Below, piece by piece: positions 53,629-62,949 of a DNA stretch of 64,000 bases. A program made the translations under genes and the position numbers. The notes below the pieces were generated by a model that made no database searches, was not told where the DNA came from, and worked only from the letters and a program-made list of their open reading frames with translations. How positions within the stretch are numbered: the stretch's first letter is position 1; every line of letters starts with the position of its first letter. Origin of the DNA: Fimbriimonadales bacterium (GTDB taxonomy: Bacteria > Armatimonadota > Fimbriimonadia > Fimbriimonadales > GBS-DC). Location of the stretch: the NCBI GenBank assembly GCA_026003075.1, contig BPGO01000004.1, forward strand, positions 1 through 64,000. Reading direction: 5' to 3'.

Positions 53629-54027
53629 ATGCGTATTGCTGCGCTGGACTACGGTGAGAAGCGCGTGGGCGTCGCTGTCGCAAACACAGAACTCGGCATC
53701 CCCTTACCCGCAGGCATACTCCCCAACGACATGGAACAAATTGTGAACTGGCTCCAGAAAGAGAACATCGAGTGTGTGGTGGTCGGTGCGCCCTATCTAC
53801 TGTGGGGCGAGAAGGGCGAGCGTGTTCAGGAGATTGAACAGTTCGCGGAGAGCCTGCGTCAGCGGTCGGGTATCCCCGTCGAACTGCTCGATGAGCGGCT
53901 GACGACGATGGAAGCGGAGCGCCGCCTGCGCGAGAGCAATCCCCGAATCGATAAGCGCAAGCAGGCTGTCGACGCTGTCGCCGCCGCGCTGTTACTGGAG
54001 ACCTATCTGCGACGATTGGGCATCTAA
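53629..54027 (+). CDS. ruvX: RuvX/YqgF Holliday-junction-resolvase-like nuclease
   Basis: The 132-residue RNase H-like protein has the catalytic Asp in 'IAALDYGEKRVGVAVAN', 'CVVVGAPYLLWGEKGERVQ', 'VELLDERLTTMEAERRL' and the final Asp in 'KQAVDAVAAALLLETYL'. YqgF proteins process pre-16S rRNA and may resolve junctions. It starts right after the tdh stop, so it is in the same transcript. Confidence 0.92.
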   Translation: MRIAALDYGEKRVGVAVANTELGIPLPAGILPNDMEQIVNWLQKENIECVVVGAPYLLWGEKGERVQEIEQFAESLRQRSGIPVELLDERLTTMEAERRLRESNPRIDKRKQAVDAVAAALLLETYLRRLGI

Positions 54028-54039
54028 CACGGTATTGAT

Positions 54040-54627
54040 CTACAAACGCGCCTCCAGTAGTCGCTCCACATAACGCGCCAAGATGTCCGTTTCGATATTC
54101 ACGCGCGCTCCCACAAGGCGATGCGCGAGGTTGGTAACAGTCCATGTATGCGGGATAATCCAGACCGTGAACCAGTCCGCTCCCACCTCCACAACCGTCA
54201 AGCTGATCCCGTCCACGGCGATGGAACCTTTCGGCACGATGTAGCGCATATAGGTCGTGTCATCCAGTTGGAATTTCAGGATGCGTGCGTTGCCTTCTGT
54301 GCGGATTTCGATAAGTCGGGCTGTTGTATCGACATGCCCCTGCACAAAGTGCCCTCCTAAACGGCTTTCGGGCGTAAGGGGGCGTTCGAGGTTCACACAA
54401 TCCCCTACCCTGAGATCACCCAAGTTGGTACGGCGCAGGGTTTCGGGCACAGCGTCGAAATAGAGTAAATCGTCCTCCACTTGCTGCACCGTCAAACAGA
54501 CGCCGTTAATCGCGAGGCTCTCGCCCACCGTCATTGGGAATGCGCGCACCGCAAGGCGTGCCCCACCGTCGGGATAAACCTGAACGGATTCGACGACCCC
54601 AGTGGCTTCGATAATCCCCGTGAACAT
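54040..54627 (-). CDS. ribE: Riboflavin synthase alpha subunit
   Basis: The 195-residue protein has two lumazine-binding repeats: 'FTGIIEATGVVES' with 'LAINGVCLTV' and 'GGHFVQGHVDTTARL' with 'IAVDGISLTVVE'. It makes riboflavin from two 6,7-dimethyl-8-ribityllumazine. The start at 54627 is the canonical 'MFTGIIE', with a -10-like box 8 nt upstream. Other rib genes are apart; ribF is at 60105. It lies 25 nt downstream of the FAD-dependent reductase gene. Confidence 0.95.
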   Translation of the reverse strand: MFTGIIEATGVVESVQVYPDGGARLAVRAFPMTVGESLAINGVCLTVQQVEDDLLYFDAVPETLRRTNLGDLRVGDCVNLERPLTPESRLGGHFVQGHVDTTARLIEIRTEGNARILKFQLDDTTYMRYIVPKGSIAVDGISLTVVEVGADWFTVWIIPHTWTVTNLAHRLVGARVNIETDILARYVERLLEARL

Positions 54628-54635
54628 ACGCGAGA

Positions 54636-54643
54636 AGGATACC
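54636..54643 (-). promoter_or_regulatory. Possible -10 box of ribE
   Basis: GGTATCCT on the minus strand ends 8 nt before the ATG at 54627. It is a weaker match but keeps the leaderless spacing seen elsewhere. Confidence 0.35.
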
Positions 54644-54652
54644 TGACAGGCT

Positions 54653-55648
54653 TTAAAGGCTCGGCAACTCCATATCGCTGCTATGTCCGGGGAACATCTT
54701 CGCGTTGGGGTCGAGGACGCTTTTCGCGTGGTTGACGGCGGTACATACCTCACCCACGCCCGTTGCGATGAGTTTCAGTTTGCCCGGATGCGTGCATACA
54801 TCCCCGGCAGCGTACACGCCGGGGAGATTCGTCTGCATATACTCATCCACGACTATCTGATTGCCTTGCAGTTGCAGTCCCCAATTCTTGATAGGTCCCA
54901 GCGTCGCCACAAAGCCGAGATTCAGAATCACGGCATCGACGGGCAACTCGAGCTCCTCCTGCGTCTTATTGTGGAAGAGGACGGCGCGTTCGAGCCGTCC
55001 GTTACCGCACACGCGCCGTAGTTCGTAAGGGGTTAGAATCCTCACGGGGGAATGGCGCAGTTCCTGCACGCTCTGTTCGTGGGCGCGGAACTCGTCGCGA
55101 CGATGGATGAGCGTGACCTGTTGCGCAATCGGATATAAATTCAGCGCCCAGTCCACTGCCGAGTCGCCGCCGCCGATGATTAACAGGCGTTTGCCCGCGA
55201 AAAGCGACTTATCGCGCACGCCGTAGTAGACACCGTTGCCCTCGAACTCAGCGACACCTTCCGCGTTGAGTTTACGCGGCGCGAACGCCCCTGCTCCTGC
55301 ACAGATGACTATCGTGCGCGTGGGGTGAGCGATGCCCTTATCGGTGATAATCACCCAGCCGTCCTCGGTACGCTGGAGTTGCTCCGCGCGCTCCTCTAAG
55401 CACACGGTCGGCTTGAAGCGCATCGCTTGGCGGATCATCTGCGCGGCGAGGTCTTTCGCAAGCACTTCGGGGAATCCTGGCATATCATACACATACTTTT
55501 CAGGATATAATGCAGTGAGCTGCCCGCCCAGCTCGGGCAGGCTATCGATAATCTTGGTGCGCATACCCCGTAAGCCGGCATAAAACGCGCCAAACAAGCC
55601 CACGGGACCGCCGCCGATAATCGTGACATCATACAATTCGGTCTGCAT
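54653..55648 (-). CDS. Ferredoxin-NADP reductase (thioredoxin-reductase-like type)
   Basis: The 331-residue flavoprotein has the FAD site 'VTIIGGGPVGLFGAFYAGLRG', 'PELGGQLTALYPEKYVYDMPG', the NADPH site 'LLIIGGGDSAVDWALNL', and the second FAD motif 'PGVYAAGDVCTHPGKLKLIA'. The redox CxxC of thioredoxin reductase is absent, so it is the YumC-type ferredoxin-NADP(H) reductase. It moves electrons between NADPH and ferredoxin or flavodoxin. A -10 box lies 9 nt upstream. Confidence 0.9.
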   Translation of the reverse strand: MQTELYDVTIIGGGPVGLFGAFYAGLRGMRTKIIDSLPELGGQLTALYPEKYVYDMPGFPEVLAKDLAAQMIRQAMRFKPTVCLEERAEQLQRTEDGWVIITDKGIAHPTRTIVICAGAGAFAPRKLNAEGVAEFEGNGVYYGVRDKSLFAGKRLLIIGGGDSAVDWALNLYPIAQQVTLIHRRDEFRAHEQSVQELRHSPVRILTPYELRRVCGNGRLERAVLFHNKTQEELELPVDAVILNLGFVATLGPIKNWGLQLQGNQIVVDEYMQTNLPGVYAAGDVCTHPGKLKLIATGVGEVCTAVNHAKSVLDPNAKMFPGHSSDMELPSL

Positions 55649-55657
55649 ACCGCCCCA

Positions 55658-55665
55658 ATTCTACC
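55658..55665 (-). promoter_or_regulatory. -10 box of the ferredoxin reductase gene
   Basis: GGTAGAAT on the minus strand ends 9 nt before the ATG at 55648. Confidence 0.4.
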
Positions 55666-55735
55666 TGAATCCCCCAAATTAGGACTAAAGTCCCTAACGC
55701 TGGCGCTCCTGAGAATTGTATTATAGTGTTGAAAA

Positions 55736-55912
55736 GCAGGCGGCATATGTGCGGCGTCATGGGATGGAATACGGTGCTTCGTGGGTTTCCGCGCCGCCTT
55801 GAACCATGCGGTTGCACATAGTCTCGAAGCTTTATTACAAACCAAACAGGGCAAAGTCCCTGCCGTGCCTGCCAAACCCGAGGGGAGCAGACCAGTCTCT
55901 CCTCGGGTATTT
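55736..55912 (+). ncRNA. Candidate structured RNA of unknown class
   Basis: This stretch of about 180 nt ends in a rightward terminator although no rightward protein gene precedes it. Ends pair: GCAGGCGGCA (55736-55745) with TGCCGTGCCTGC (55861-55872). An inner stem pairs TATGTGC (55746-55752) with GCACATA (55814-55820), and a small CAGGG...CCCTG stem occurs near 55847-55863. A TATTAT box lies near 55720. The size suits 6S RNA, but I cannot confirm that or any other family. A 24-codon frame from 55747 exists inside and is not convincing. Confidence 0.4.
55877..55912 (+). terminator. Intrinsic terminator with T run
   Basis: CCCGAGG...CCTCGGG is followed by TATTTTTATAA on the plus strand. It can end the candidate RNA, and in the other direction lies just after the DUF1800 gene. 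Confidence 0.75.
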
Positions 55913-57292
55913 TTATAACATCTGATACTCCGCCGAGCTGAAGACGATTTGCAACGCTCCCTGCACGGTTTGACGGTCGCGTTGACGCAAGGCGTTCACA
56001 CCGCCGCGTTTCTCCAAATACTCCAGCAGGCTCTGGCGAGTGCGGGGCTGCAGGGGCACATCCAGCGCGGTCTCGAGACGCTGGAGGAACTCTTCCAGTG
56101 TGCGTGGGGCAGGTAAGCCGATAAGTTCGTTCAGCGCGGCAACACCCAGCCCTTGCCGATTGGGCAGTAAAAACTCCGCGAAACGCATACGCTCCAGCAT
56201 CGTGGTGGAGCTAATCCACGCCTTGCCCCACTCCCAACCTGAGACATCAGGTGGATACAGCAACGCCTGCCCGATGCGGCGCGTCCACTGCGTAGCAAGA
56301 CGCAGATACGCCGCGAGGAGGCGTTGCCCTGCGCCATCGCTCAAATTAATCGCCCGCAGCCGCTCGCCCACCCCCACCTGCCGCAACGCACCAACGACGA
56401 ACTCCACGGGGCTTTTCACCCGCTTGCGCCAGTTCATAGGACTCCAAAACGCAGGCGTCAGCAATAAGCGACGCATCAGCGCTCGAATGCTATAGTCCGA
56501 CTCGCGGAACACTTTCGCTAACTCCTCCACCGTGCGCGTATCGGGCGGCTCCACATCGTTGATAAAATGCTGGTAGAACTTGCGGGCGATGTGTTGTGCA
56601 GTCGCCGGGTGCTCCACCGCCATCTCGATGATTTGCTCTCCTGTGAATCGCCCGCGCTTGCCGAATACCTCCTTCTCGCCATCGTCGTGTTGGCTGCGGT
56701 TGAACACGAAACTTGCCGACACACGACTAAAGGACCATCCAGTAAACGCACGCGCCGCCTCTCGAATGTCGCGCTCCGTATAGTGTCCGATGCCCATGGT
56801 GAACAGCTCAAACAGCTCACGAGCGAAGTTCTCGTTCGGCTTGCCCTTCACATTGCGATTGCCATCCAGCCACACCAGCATCGCGGGGTCTTTGGCAACC
56901 TCCAGCGTTAGCGTCTTGAAGTTGTCTAAACCCAGCCGTTGAAAGAGTTGAATTTGAATTAGCATGAGCCGCCCCGCTTGCACTTTGGAGGCGGAGGTGG
57001 CAAAATGGTTATGCCAAAACAGCGCGAGTCGTTCCTGAATAGGCTGCTGCGAGACGAGCATCCGATACAACCACCACGCACTCACCGCACGTGGGTCTAA
57101 GTTTCTCATATCGCCCTGCAGCAAGCGCAACACAGCTTCGTCATCGATGGTGTGGTCGTAAGGGTTCTCCAGCAGTTTGTCTACCGCGCCCTCGATGCCA
57201 AGCGGGATCAGCGGCTCGATTTCGTTTTCACGCGCGCTGAACCCTGTGCGCCGCCGTACGTGCGCCAATCGTTCCCGCAGACTCGACTGCAT
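55913..57292 (-). CDS. DUF1800 family protein
   Basis: The 459-residue product starts at 57292 after GGGAGAAGGCG. It matches DUF1800: 'RERLALFWHNHFATSASKVQ', 'DNFKTLTLEVAKDPAMLVWL', 'PNENFARELFELFTMGIGHY', 'AARAFTGWSFSRVSASFVF' and 'DVSGWEWGKAWISSTTMLER'. The family is of unknown biochemistry and usually sits beside a DUF1501 gene; here it is alone. No signal peptide is clear. Its 3' end meets a bidirectional terminator. Confidence 0.85.
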   Translation of the reverse strand: MQSSLRERLAHVRRRTGFSARENEIEPLIPLGIEGAVDKLLENPYDHTIDDEAVLRLLQGDMRNLDPRAVSAWWLYRMLVSQQPIQERLALFWHNHFATSASKVQAGRLMLIQIQLFQRLGLDNFKTLTLEVAKDPAMLVWLDGNRNVKGKPNENFARELFELFTMGIGHYTERDIREAARAFTGWSFSRVSASFVFNRSQHDDGEKEVFGKRGRFTGEQIIEMAVEHPATAQHIARKFYQHFINDVEPPDTRTVEELAKVFRESDYSIRALMRRLLLTPAFWSPMNWRKRVKSPVEFVVGALRQVGVGERLRAINLSDGAGQRLLAAYLRLATQWTRRIGQALLYPPDVSGWEWGKAWISSTTMLERMRFAEFLLPNRQGLGVAALNELIGLPAPRTLEEFLQRLETALDVPLQPRTRQSLLEYLEKRGGVNALRQRDRQTVQGALQIVFSSAEYQML

Positions 57293-57420
57293 CGCCTTCT
57301 CCCAATTCCTATTGACGATTTTGGATAGGTTCGGGTTCAGTTTGGAGTCATACAGTCTACACCTTACAGGAGAATACAGTTTCGGCACGCGATGCGGTTC
57401 GGGTATGCTTTGGTGGTGCG

Positions 57421-58056
57421 ATGCCAGAATCGGGCTGGGAAGCGATAAAAAGCGTAGAGTTCCATATTTTATCCGAAGCCGACGAAGCGCGACTGAGTTT
57501 TCTCTCGGTGGCGCGCGATGCAGAACTGGGCATCGGCAATGCGCCGCTTGCGGTGGTGGATATCGGCGGCGGGAGCGTGGAGGTCGCACTGGGACGCGCT
57601 ACCGTCGAGCAGTGGTTCAGTTTCCCTGTGGGCGCAGGGCGTATCCGAGAGACGCTGATGCCTTCCGACCCGCCCCATCCGCGCGAGATTCTCCACGCAG
57701 TGCGCTTTCTGGATGAGGCTTTTGAACCCTTGCGCGCCCTGCCCCAGCCAGAACGAGTGGTCTCGATTGGGGGAACTGGGGTCAATCTGGCGATGCTTGC
57801 GCTGGGTCTGAATCGGTTTGACCCCAATTGTGCCCATGGCGTCTGGTTGGATTATGAAACGCTGGCTGCGCTGTTGGAGAAGCTACTCCGCCTCAGTGAC
57901 GCCGAACGGCGCGCCCTCGCGGGCATCGAACCGGACCGTGCGCCCCTGCTCCCCATCGGCGCGCTCATCTTGGAGCGTGCCCTGTTCGCCCTGCGCCGTG
58001 AGCGGGTGCAGATTAGCGCACGCGGGCTGCGCTATGGGATACTCTGGAGCCTTTGA
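57421..58056 (+). pseudogene. N-terminally truncated Ppx/GppA phosphatase
   Basis: The 211 residues correspond to the second half of Ppx/GppA phosphatases: 'SEADEARLSFLSVARDAELG', the phosphate-binding 'LAVVDIGGGSVEVALGR', 'SFPVGAGRIRETLM', 'VVSIGGTGVNLAMLAL' and the end 'VQISARGLRYGILWSL'. The first 100 or so residues, including the first ATP/phosphate loop, are missing, and upstream DNA is the 5' end of the divergent DUF1800 gene. A deletion at that junction probably removed the start. No ribosome site was found, so it is likely non-functional. Confidence 0.7.
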
Positions 58057-58249
58057 AGCAGACACCCTCCCAAATCAGGCAATTTTCCAATGCGAAACGG
58101 CAGGAATCGGACGCTCAGGGAGGTATCTTAATGATGCAAAAAAGGGGACGACAGGCAAAGGAGAGCAAAACCTGCCGCCCCCAAGAGAGGTGTGTAGTTG
58201 CTTGCTACCTATATAGACGCAGATTCGCGCCGAAAAGTTCCCGTTGTCG

Positions 58250-58257
58250 GGTACAAT
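58250..58257 (+). promoter_or_regulatory. -10 box of the nrnA-truB-ribF run
   Basis: GGTACAAT ends 10 nt before the ATG at 58268. Confidence 0.55.
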
Positions 58258-58267
58258 TCGGCGCGAA

Positions 58268-59248
58268 ATGCGTTCACGAAACTCATTCAAGCACGCTGCG
58301 CAGCTCCTGTGCGAAGCGGAATCGCTGCTGATTGTGCCCCACCTACATCCTGACGGGGACGCGCTGGGCAGTGCGCTGGGGTTGTACCATGCGCTCCGAC
58401 AGATGGGCAAAACCGCCGTGGTGGTGAGTCACGACCCCGTGCCCGAGATTTACCGATTCTTGCCTGACTGGGAGAAGATTCACTTAGAACATCCGCAACA
58501 GACCACCTACGATTTAGCGGTGGTGGTCGATCAGAGCCAGCTCAGCCGTGCCGGGAGGCATGAAGCATTGGCGCGTGCCGCGCGACGCATCCTGCAGATC
58601 GATCACCATGTGCCCTTAGAGCCGTTCGCGGATGTGCGCCTTGTCGATCCAAGCGCGGCGGCGACGGCGGAGCTGGTGTATCGCCTGCTGCGAGCTATGC
58701 GCATGCGTATTACTCCTGAGGTCGCCACCTGTCTGCTTACAGGAATCGTGACCGACACTTTTTCGTTCAAGTTCCCCAACACGACCCCGCGCACGCTGCG
58801 CATCGCCGCGGCGCTCCAGCAGGCGGGGGCAGACTTGAGTTTCATCAGCGAGCAGGTATTCGAGACGCGCTCATTTTCCGCGGTGAAACTGCTGGGGCTG
58901 GCGCTCGCAAGTCTCCAGCGCACTCCCGACGGCAAAATCGCGTGGATTACCATCCCGCGCAGTGCATTTGAAGCCGCCCAAGCCCACGAGGAAGAGACGG
59001 AAGGCATCGTCAACTTTGTGCGCTCGGTGCGGGGCGTGGAAGTGGCGATGATGCTGCGCGAGTCGCCCAATCACAAGATTCGGGTTAGCCTGCGCAGTCG
59101 CGGCAAGGTCAATGTCGCCCAACTGGCACAGCAGTTCGGGGGTGGCGGACACGAAAACGCCGCCGGCTGCACCCTGGAAACCAGCTTGGAGGAAGCAGAA
59201 ACGATTTTAGTGCGAGAGGCGCAACGATGGATGGAGTCCTCAACCTGA
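58268..59248 (+). CDS. nrnA: DHH-family oligoribonuclease/pAp phosphatase (NrnA)
   Basis: The 326-residue phosphoesterase has the DHH-domain metal motifs 'PHLHPDGDALGSALGL', 'VVVDQSQLSRAG', 'LQIDHHVPLEPFAD' and the DHHA1 substrate loop 'FGGGGHENAAGC'. NrnA degrades short RNA oligomers and dephosphorylates pAp. The start at 58268 is preferred over an upstream TTG because the -10 box lies between them. It overlaps truB by 22 nt. Confidence 0.92.
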   Translation: MRSRNSFKHAAQLLCEAESLLIVPHLHPDGDALGSALGLYHALRQMGKTAVVVSHDPVPEIYRFLPDWEKIHLEHPQQTTYDLAVVVDQSQLSRAGRHEALARAARRILQIDHHVPLEPFADVRLVDPSAAATAELVYRLLRAMRMRITPEVATCLLTGIVTDTFSFKFPNTTPRTLRIAAALQQAGADLSFISEQVFETRSFSAVKLLGLALASLQRTPDGKIAWITIPRSAFEAAQAHEEETEGIVNFVRSVRGVEVAMMLRESPNHKIRVSLRSRGKVNVAQLAQQFGGGGHENAAGCTLETSLEEAETILVREAQRWMESST

Positions 59249-60108
59249 ACAAGCCTGCGGGAATGACCTCCCACGATGTGGTGGACTACTTGCGCCGCGT
59301 TGCAGGGCAGAAGGAGGTAGGACACGCGGGCACGCTAGACCCGCTGGCGACGGGCGTGTTGGTCTGCCTGCTCGGACGCGCCACGCGCTTGACGCCCTAT
59401 CTTCAAGAACTGCCCAAAGCCTATCGCGGTGTGATCCAGTTCGGCATCCGCACGAGCACACAGGACGCCGAGGGCGAGGTGTTCTATCAGAAGCCTGCAC
59501 CCCAACTCACCGAAGAACAGGTGCGCGCCGCCGCCGAGCGGTTCATAGGGCGCATTCTCCAAATTCCGCCGATGTTCTCCGCCGTTCGATTCGAGGGGAA
59601 AAAGTTGCACGAGCTGGCGCGCCAAGGGCAGGAAGTGCTGCGCGAGCCGCGCCCTGTGCATATCTACAAATTGGAAATTCTGAGCTTCCAGCCAGGAGAT
59701 TACCCCACCGCCGAGTTCACAGTAGAATGCTCTAAGGGAACCTATGTGCGCACCTTAGCTTCCGATATTGGGGACGCTCTGGGGGTAGGGGCACACCTGA
59801 AGCAGCTCACGCGCACTGCCGTCGGCCAATTCCGCATCGAAGAGGCTTGCGATTTGGACGCCGTTGCGGACGCTGAGAGTCTGCAAAGTCGGCTTATCCC
59901 GATCGCCGACGCGCTTTCGCATCTACCGCAGTGGTCGCCCACGCCTGCGGTGCTGGAACGGCTCAAGCACGGAAACTATGTGCAAGCGGAGCATCCGCTT
60001 TGGGCGCCGGGAGGGCATGTGGTGGTTCTCGATTCTGAGCGCAGGGTCGCGCTGATTGCACGCTGGCTGCCACCCCTGCTGCGTCCTGTACGGGTGATTC
60101 AGGGATGA
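59227..60108 (+). CDS. truB: tRNA pseudouridine(55) synthase TruB
   Basis: The 293-residue enzyme shows 'LNLNKPAGMTSHDVVDYLRR' and the catalytic Asp38 in 'GHAGTLDPLATGVLVCLLG', then 'AYRGVIQFGIRTSTQDAEGE' and 'CSKGTYVRTLASDIGDALG'. It makes pseudouridine 55 in the T-loop of tRNAs. The start lies inside the end of nrnA and its own end overlaps ribF by 4 nt, so the three genes are translationally coupled. Confidence 0.96.
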   Translation: MDGVLNLNKPAGMTSHDVVDYLRRVAGQKEVGHAGTLDPLATGVLVCLLGRATRLTPYLQELPKAYRGVIQFGIRTSTQDAEGEVFYQKPAPQLTEEQVRAAAERFIGRILQIPPMFSAVRFEGKKLHELARQGQEVLREPRPVHIYKLEILSFQPGDYPTAEFTVECSKGTYVRTLASDIGDALGVGAHLKQLTRTAVGQFRIEEACDLDAVADAESLQSRLIPIADALSHLPQWSPTPAVLERLKHGNYVQAEHPLWAPGGHVVVLDSERRVALIARWLPPLLRPVRVIQG

Positions 60109-61079
60109 GTTGGATTGTCGGTGCAGAGGGAATGCGCGGCGCGTTCCCCGACGGCTGCGCAGTGACGATGGGCGTGTTCGATGGCGTGCATCGCGGGCAC
60201 AACGCCCTGCTTGAAGCGACGGCTCGCTGGGCGCGTGCCCACGGCGTGCCTGCGGTGGCAATCACCTTTGACCCCCACCCCGCTGCCCTACTCGCGCCGC
60301 AGCATTGTCCCCCCATGCTCTGTACCCTTGCCCACCGCGTGGAGCGACTGCTGCAACAGGGCATCGACTATGTCATCGTGCAGCCGTTCACGGCGGCGTT
60401 TGCCCAACTGAGCGCAGAAGCATTTATCGAACGAGTTCTGAGTCAGAGTCTGCAGGCACGCGCGGTAATCGTGGGGGACGATTTTCGGTTCGGGCAGGGT
60501 CGCAAAGGGAGTGTGGAGACCTTACGCACCGCAGGGCTGTTCGAAGTGATTATCGTAGAGGGCGTCTCCGATGAATCGGGCGAACGAATCTCCTCCACGC
60601 GCATCCGAGCGCTGATTCAGGCGGGAGACATGGAGCGAGCAAGCGCGCTCTTGGACGAGCCGTTGCACTGGACAGGCGTGGCAGTGCGCGGCGATGGACG
60701 CGGACGCGGATTCGGCTACCCCACAGCGAACTTGGTTCCCGTAGAACCCCTGATCACACCACCGTCGGGAGTTTACGCCTGCCTTGCGCGGGTACAGCGT
60801 CGTTCGCTCCCCACTGCTGAGCCCGGTAGTGAGTCGGTCTACCCTGCTGCTGTAAGTGTGGGTAAGCCGCCGATGTTCGAGAACGCCCGCAGCCACATCG
60901 AAGCGCACCTCATTGGTTTCGCAGATCGCGACCTGTATGGGTGCGTCATGACGCTGCAGTTCCTGAAACGCTTGCGCCCACAACACCAGTTCAACAGCGT
61001 AGATGCCCTTTTGGAGCAGATGGCGCGCGATGTGGAGCAAACGCGCCAACTCGTGCAGGAGGTACAATCGGGGCGATGA
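60105..61079 (+). CDS. ribF: Bifunctional riboflavin kinase/FAD synthetase
   Basis: The 324-residue enzyme has an N-terminal FAD synthetase domain ('[18 protein letters not shown]', '[18 protein letters not shown]', '[18 protein letters not shown]') and a C-terminal riboflavin kinase domain ('[13 protein letters not shown]', 'GVYACLARV', '[15 protein letters not shown]'). It makes FMN and FAD from riboflavin. It starts within the truB stop and overlaps lptB by 4 nt. An internal promoter for lptB lies in its last codons. Confidence 0.95.
   Translation: MSWIVGAEGMRGAFPDGCAVTMGVFDGVHRGHNALLEATARWARAHGVPAVAITFDPHPAALLAPQHCPPMLCTLAHRVERLLQQGIDYVIVQPFTAAFAQLSAEAFIERVLSQSLQARAVIVGDDFRFGQGRKGSVETLRTAGLFEVIIVEGVSDESGERISSTRIRALIQAGDMERASALLDEPLHWTGVAVRGDGRGRGFGYPTANLVPVEPLITPPSGVYACLARVQRRSLPTAEPGSESVYPAAVSVGKPPMFENARSHIEAHLIGFADRDLYGCVMTLQFLKRLRPQHQFNSVDALLEQMARDVEQTRQLVQEVQSGR
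61061..61068 (+). promoter_or_regulatory. -10 box of lptB
   Basis: GGTACAAT inside the end of ribF ends 7 nt before the ATG at 61076. It would give an extra leaderless lptB message. Confidence 0.5.
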
Positions 61080-61795
61080 CGATTCGCGCGGTGAACCTGA
61101 AACGCGCCTATCGGAAGCGGCTCGTCGTGCGCGATGTGTCGCTCGAAGTCGGGCAAGGCGAGGTGGTCGGACTTCTGGGTCCCAACGGCGCGGGGAAAAC
61201 CACGACCTTCTATATGATTGTAGGGCTGATCCGCCCGCATGGGGGGCGCGTCTTTCTCGGCGATCAAGAGATTACGCGCCTCCCGATGTATCAGCGTGCG
61301 CGCTTAGGAATGGGCTACCTCCCCCAGGAAGCCTCCGTGTTCCGCCAGCTCACGGTCGAGCAGAACCTGCTGCTGGTGATGGAGATGCGCGGTATCCCGC
61401 TCCCGACCCGTCGCGAACGCGCCGAACAGCTCATGGAGGAGTTCCACATCGCCCACCTGCGCCACAGCAAGGGCTATGCGCTCTCGGGTGGCGAGCGGCG
61501 GCGCGTGGAAATCGCCCGCGCACTCGCCCTGCAACCCGCGTTCCTGCTCCTCGACGAACCGTTCACAGGCATCGACCCCAAAACTATCGAGGAGCTCCAA
61601 GAGGTCATTCTGGGGCTACGCCAGCGCAACATCGGCGTGCTGATTACTGACCATAATGTGAGCGCGACCCTGCGCATCACCGACCGCAGCTACATCTTGG
61701 CGGACGGCGTGATTGTAGCGCAAGGCACGCCCGAAGAGGTGATCACCGACCCACTGGCGCGAAAATACTATTTCGGCGAGAGCTTCGAGTTATAA
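61076..61795 (+). CDS. lptB: LPS export ABC ATPase LptB
   Basis: The 239-residue ATPase shows Walker A '[20 protein letters not shown]', the Q-loop '[20 protein letters not shown]', signature '[15 protein letters not shown]', Walker B '[13 protein letters not shown]' and switch His in '[19 protein letters not shown]'. These match LptB, which drives LPS transfer with LptFG. It supports a diderm envelope. lptA, lptC, lptF and lptG are not in the window. Confidence 0.93.
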   Translation: MTIRAVNLKRAYRKRLVVRDVSLEVGQGEVVGLLGPNGAGKTTTFYMIVGLIRPHGGRVFLGDQEITRLPMYQRARLGMGYLPQEASVFRQLTVEQNLLLVMEMRGIPLPTRRERAEQLMEEFHIAHLRHSKGYALSGGERRRVEIARALALQPAFLLLDEPFTGIDPKTIEELQEVILGLRQRNIGVLITDHNVSATLRITDRSYILADGVIVAQGTPEEVITDPLARKYYFGESFEL

Positions 61796-61802
61796 CCGCG
61801 TT

Positions 61803-62582
61803 TCACACTCCCAACAGGCGCAACAGGTTCTCCAAATACCGTAGGCTCAAGTCGGTCATGCGCATGCTCACGCCGAGCAGCCCCGGCAGGCTCGCCCCCA
61901 ACGCAATAATGCCGACCGCGATTTTCGCCGGCAACCCGATTAGCCACACAGGAATCAGCGGCACGGCGCGCGAGACCGCCGCCATCGCGCCATCGACCAC
62001 CAACAGCACGCCCCCTGCAGGCGCCGCAATCTGCACACAGAGCATCATCACCTCGCCCCCCAATTCCGCCGCCATGGGGAGGCTGACATCTGCCCAGGCA
62101 CTGAGGTTCCCCAGCCCTGCGCTCGTCTCGAAACTGCGCGCCAGCGCCAACAGGAGCCAATGATGCCCGTTCACCAGCGCAAAAAGCGTCATCGCCAGCA
62201 TGTAATGGAACTGCGCCAGCAGCGTCGTGGGAAACGACGCTACGGGATTGAGTACTTGCATGAGGTTGAACCCCATCATCGCGTCCAGCACCTCCCCCGC
62301 CATCACCGCTGCGCCGATAATCAGGCTGACCCCGTAGCCCATCACAATGCCTATTACGGCTTCGCCTGCCAAACGCACCATGAGCGGAATCCACTCAGTC
62401 GGCGGCGTCCCTGTGTAGCGTTGGATCAATGGCGCCAGTGCGAGCGCAATCACCGCCGAAAGCCCCACCCGAATCGGCACAGGCACCAGCCGACTGCCGA
62501 ACACGGGCGCCACCAGCGTTAACCCCGACGCCCGCACAAACGCCACCAAAAACGCCCAGAACCAGTCCAGATCAAGACTCAT
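61803..62582 (-). CDS. fliR: Flagellar biosynthesis protein FliR
   Basis: The 259-residue membrane protein has about six helices and the FliR marks 'FVRASGLTLVAPVFGSRLVP' and 'GEAVIGIVMGYGVSLIIGAA', 'GEVLDAMMGFNLMQVLNPVA'. FliR is part of the export gate of the flagellar type III apparatus with FliP and FliQ. fliQ lies upstream on the same strand. Non-flagellar type III homologues (SctT) are less likely. It converges with lptB. Confidence 0.92.
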   Translation of the reverse strand: MSLDLDWFWAFLVAFVRASGLTLVAPVFGSRLVPVPIRVGLSAVIALALAPLIQRYTGTPPTEWIPLMVRLAGEAVIGIVMGYGVSLIIGAAVMAGEVLDAMMGFNLMQVLNPVASFPTTLLAQFHYMLAMTLFALVNGHHWLLLALARSFETSAGLGNLSAWADVSLPMAAELGGEVMMLCVQIAAPAGGVLLVVDGAMAAVSRAVPLIPVWLIGLPAKIAVGIIALGASLPGLLGVSMRMTDLSLRYLENLLRLLGV

Positions 62583-62611
62583 CCTCGTAGGAAAGCACGC
62601 TCAAATTCTCG

Positions 62612-62872
62612 CTACGGGGGCAAGTTCGCCAGCACTCTCCCCATAAACTCCACCATCTGCATCAGCATCCATCCTCCAGCAAACAGCGCAACCAGACCAA
62701 CAGCCAGCATTTTAGGCACGAACTGGAGCGTCATCTCTTGAATCTGGGTAACCGCTTGAAACACGCTCACGATCAGCCCCACCACGAGCGCGGTAATCAG
62801 CACGGGCATCGCGACTTGCAAGCCTACCAGCATCGCCTGACGCCCCAACTCCAGCACCTCGCTTTGGCTCAT
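62612..62872 (-). CDS. fliQ: Flagellar biosynthesis protein FliQ
   Basis: The 86-residue protein has two membrane helices with 'VLITALVVGLIVSVFQAVTQ' and 'QEMTLQFVPKMLAVGLVALF', the FliQ pattern. It assembles with FliP and FliR into the export gate. It lies 29 nt before fliR. The next gene upstream is divergent, so fliP is not here: the gate genes are split. Confidence 0.93.
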   Translation of the reverse strand: MSQSEVLELGRQAMLVGLQVAMPVLITALVVGLIVSVFQAVTQIQEMTLQFVPKMLAVGLVALFAGGWMLMQMVEFMGRVLANLPP

Positions 62873-62949
62873 ACAGGTAATTCTGGCGTGTCGAGCGGCT
62901 TTTTGCAGGGGCAGGAAACCTGCTCCACTCGCCGAATCTGTCGGCAGGT

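Noticed and set aside
55747-55821. A 24-codon Cys-containing peptide inside the candidate RNA
   Set aside because: No ribosome site at proper spacing, and the bases take part in the proposed stems.
58144-58181. Hairpin after the truncated ppx as a terminator
   Set aside because: Stem is interrupted by A-C mismatches, has a long loop and no T run.
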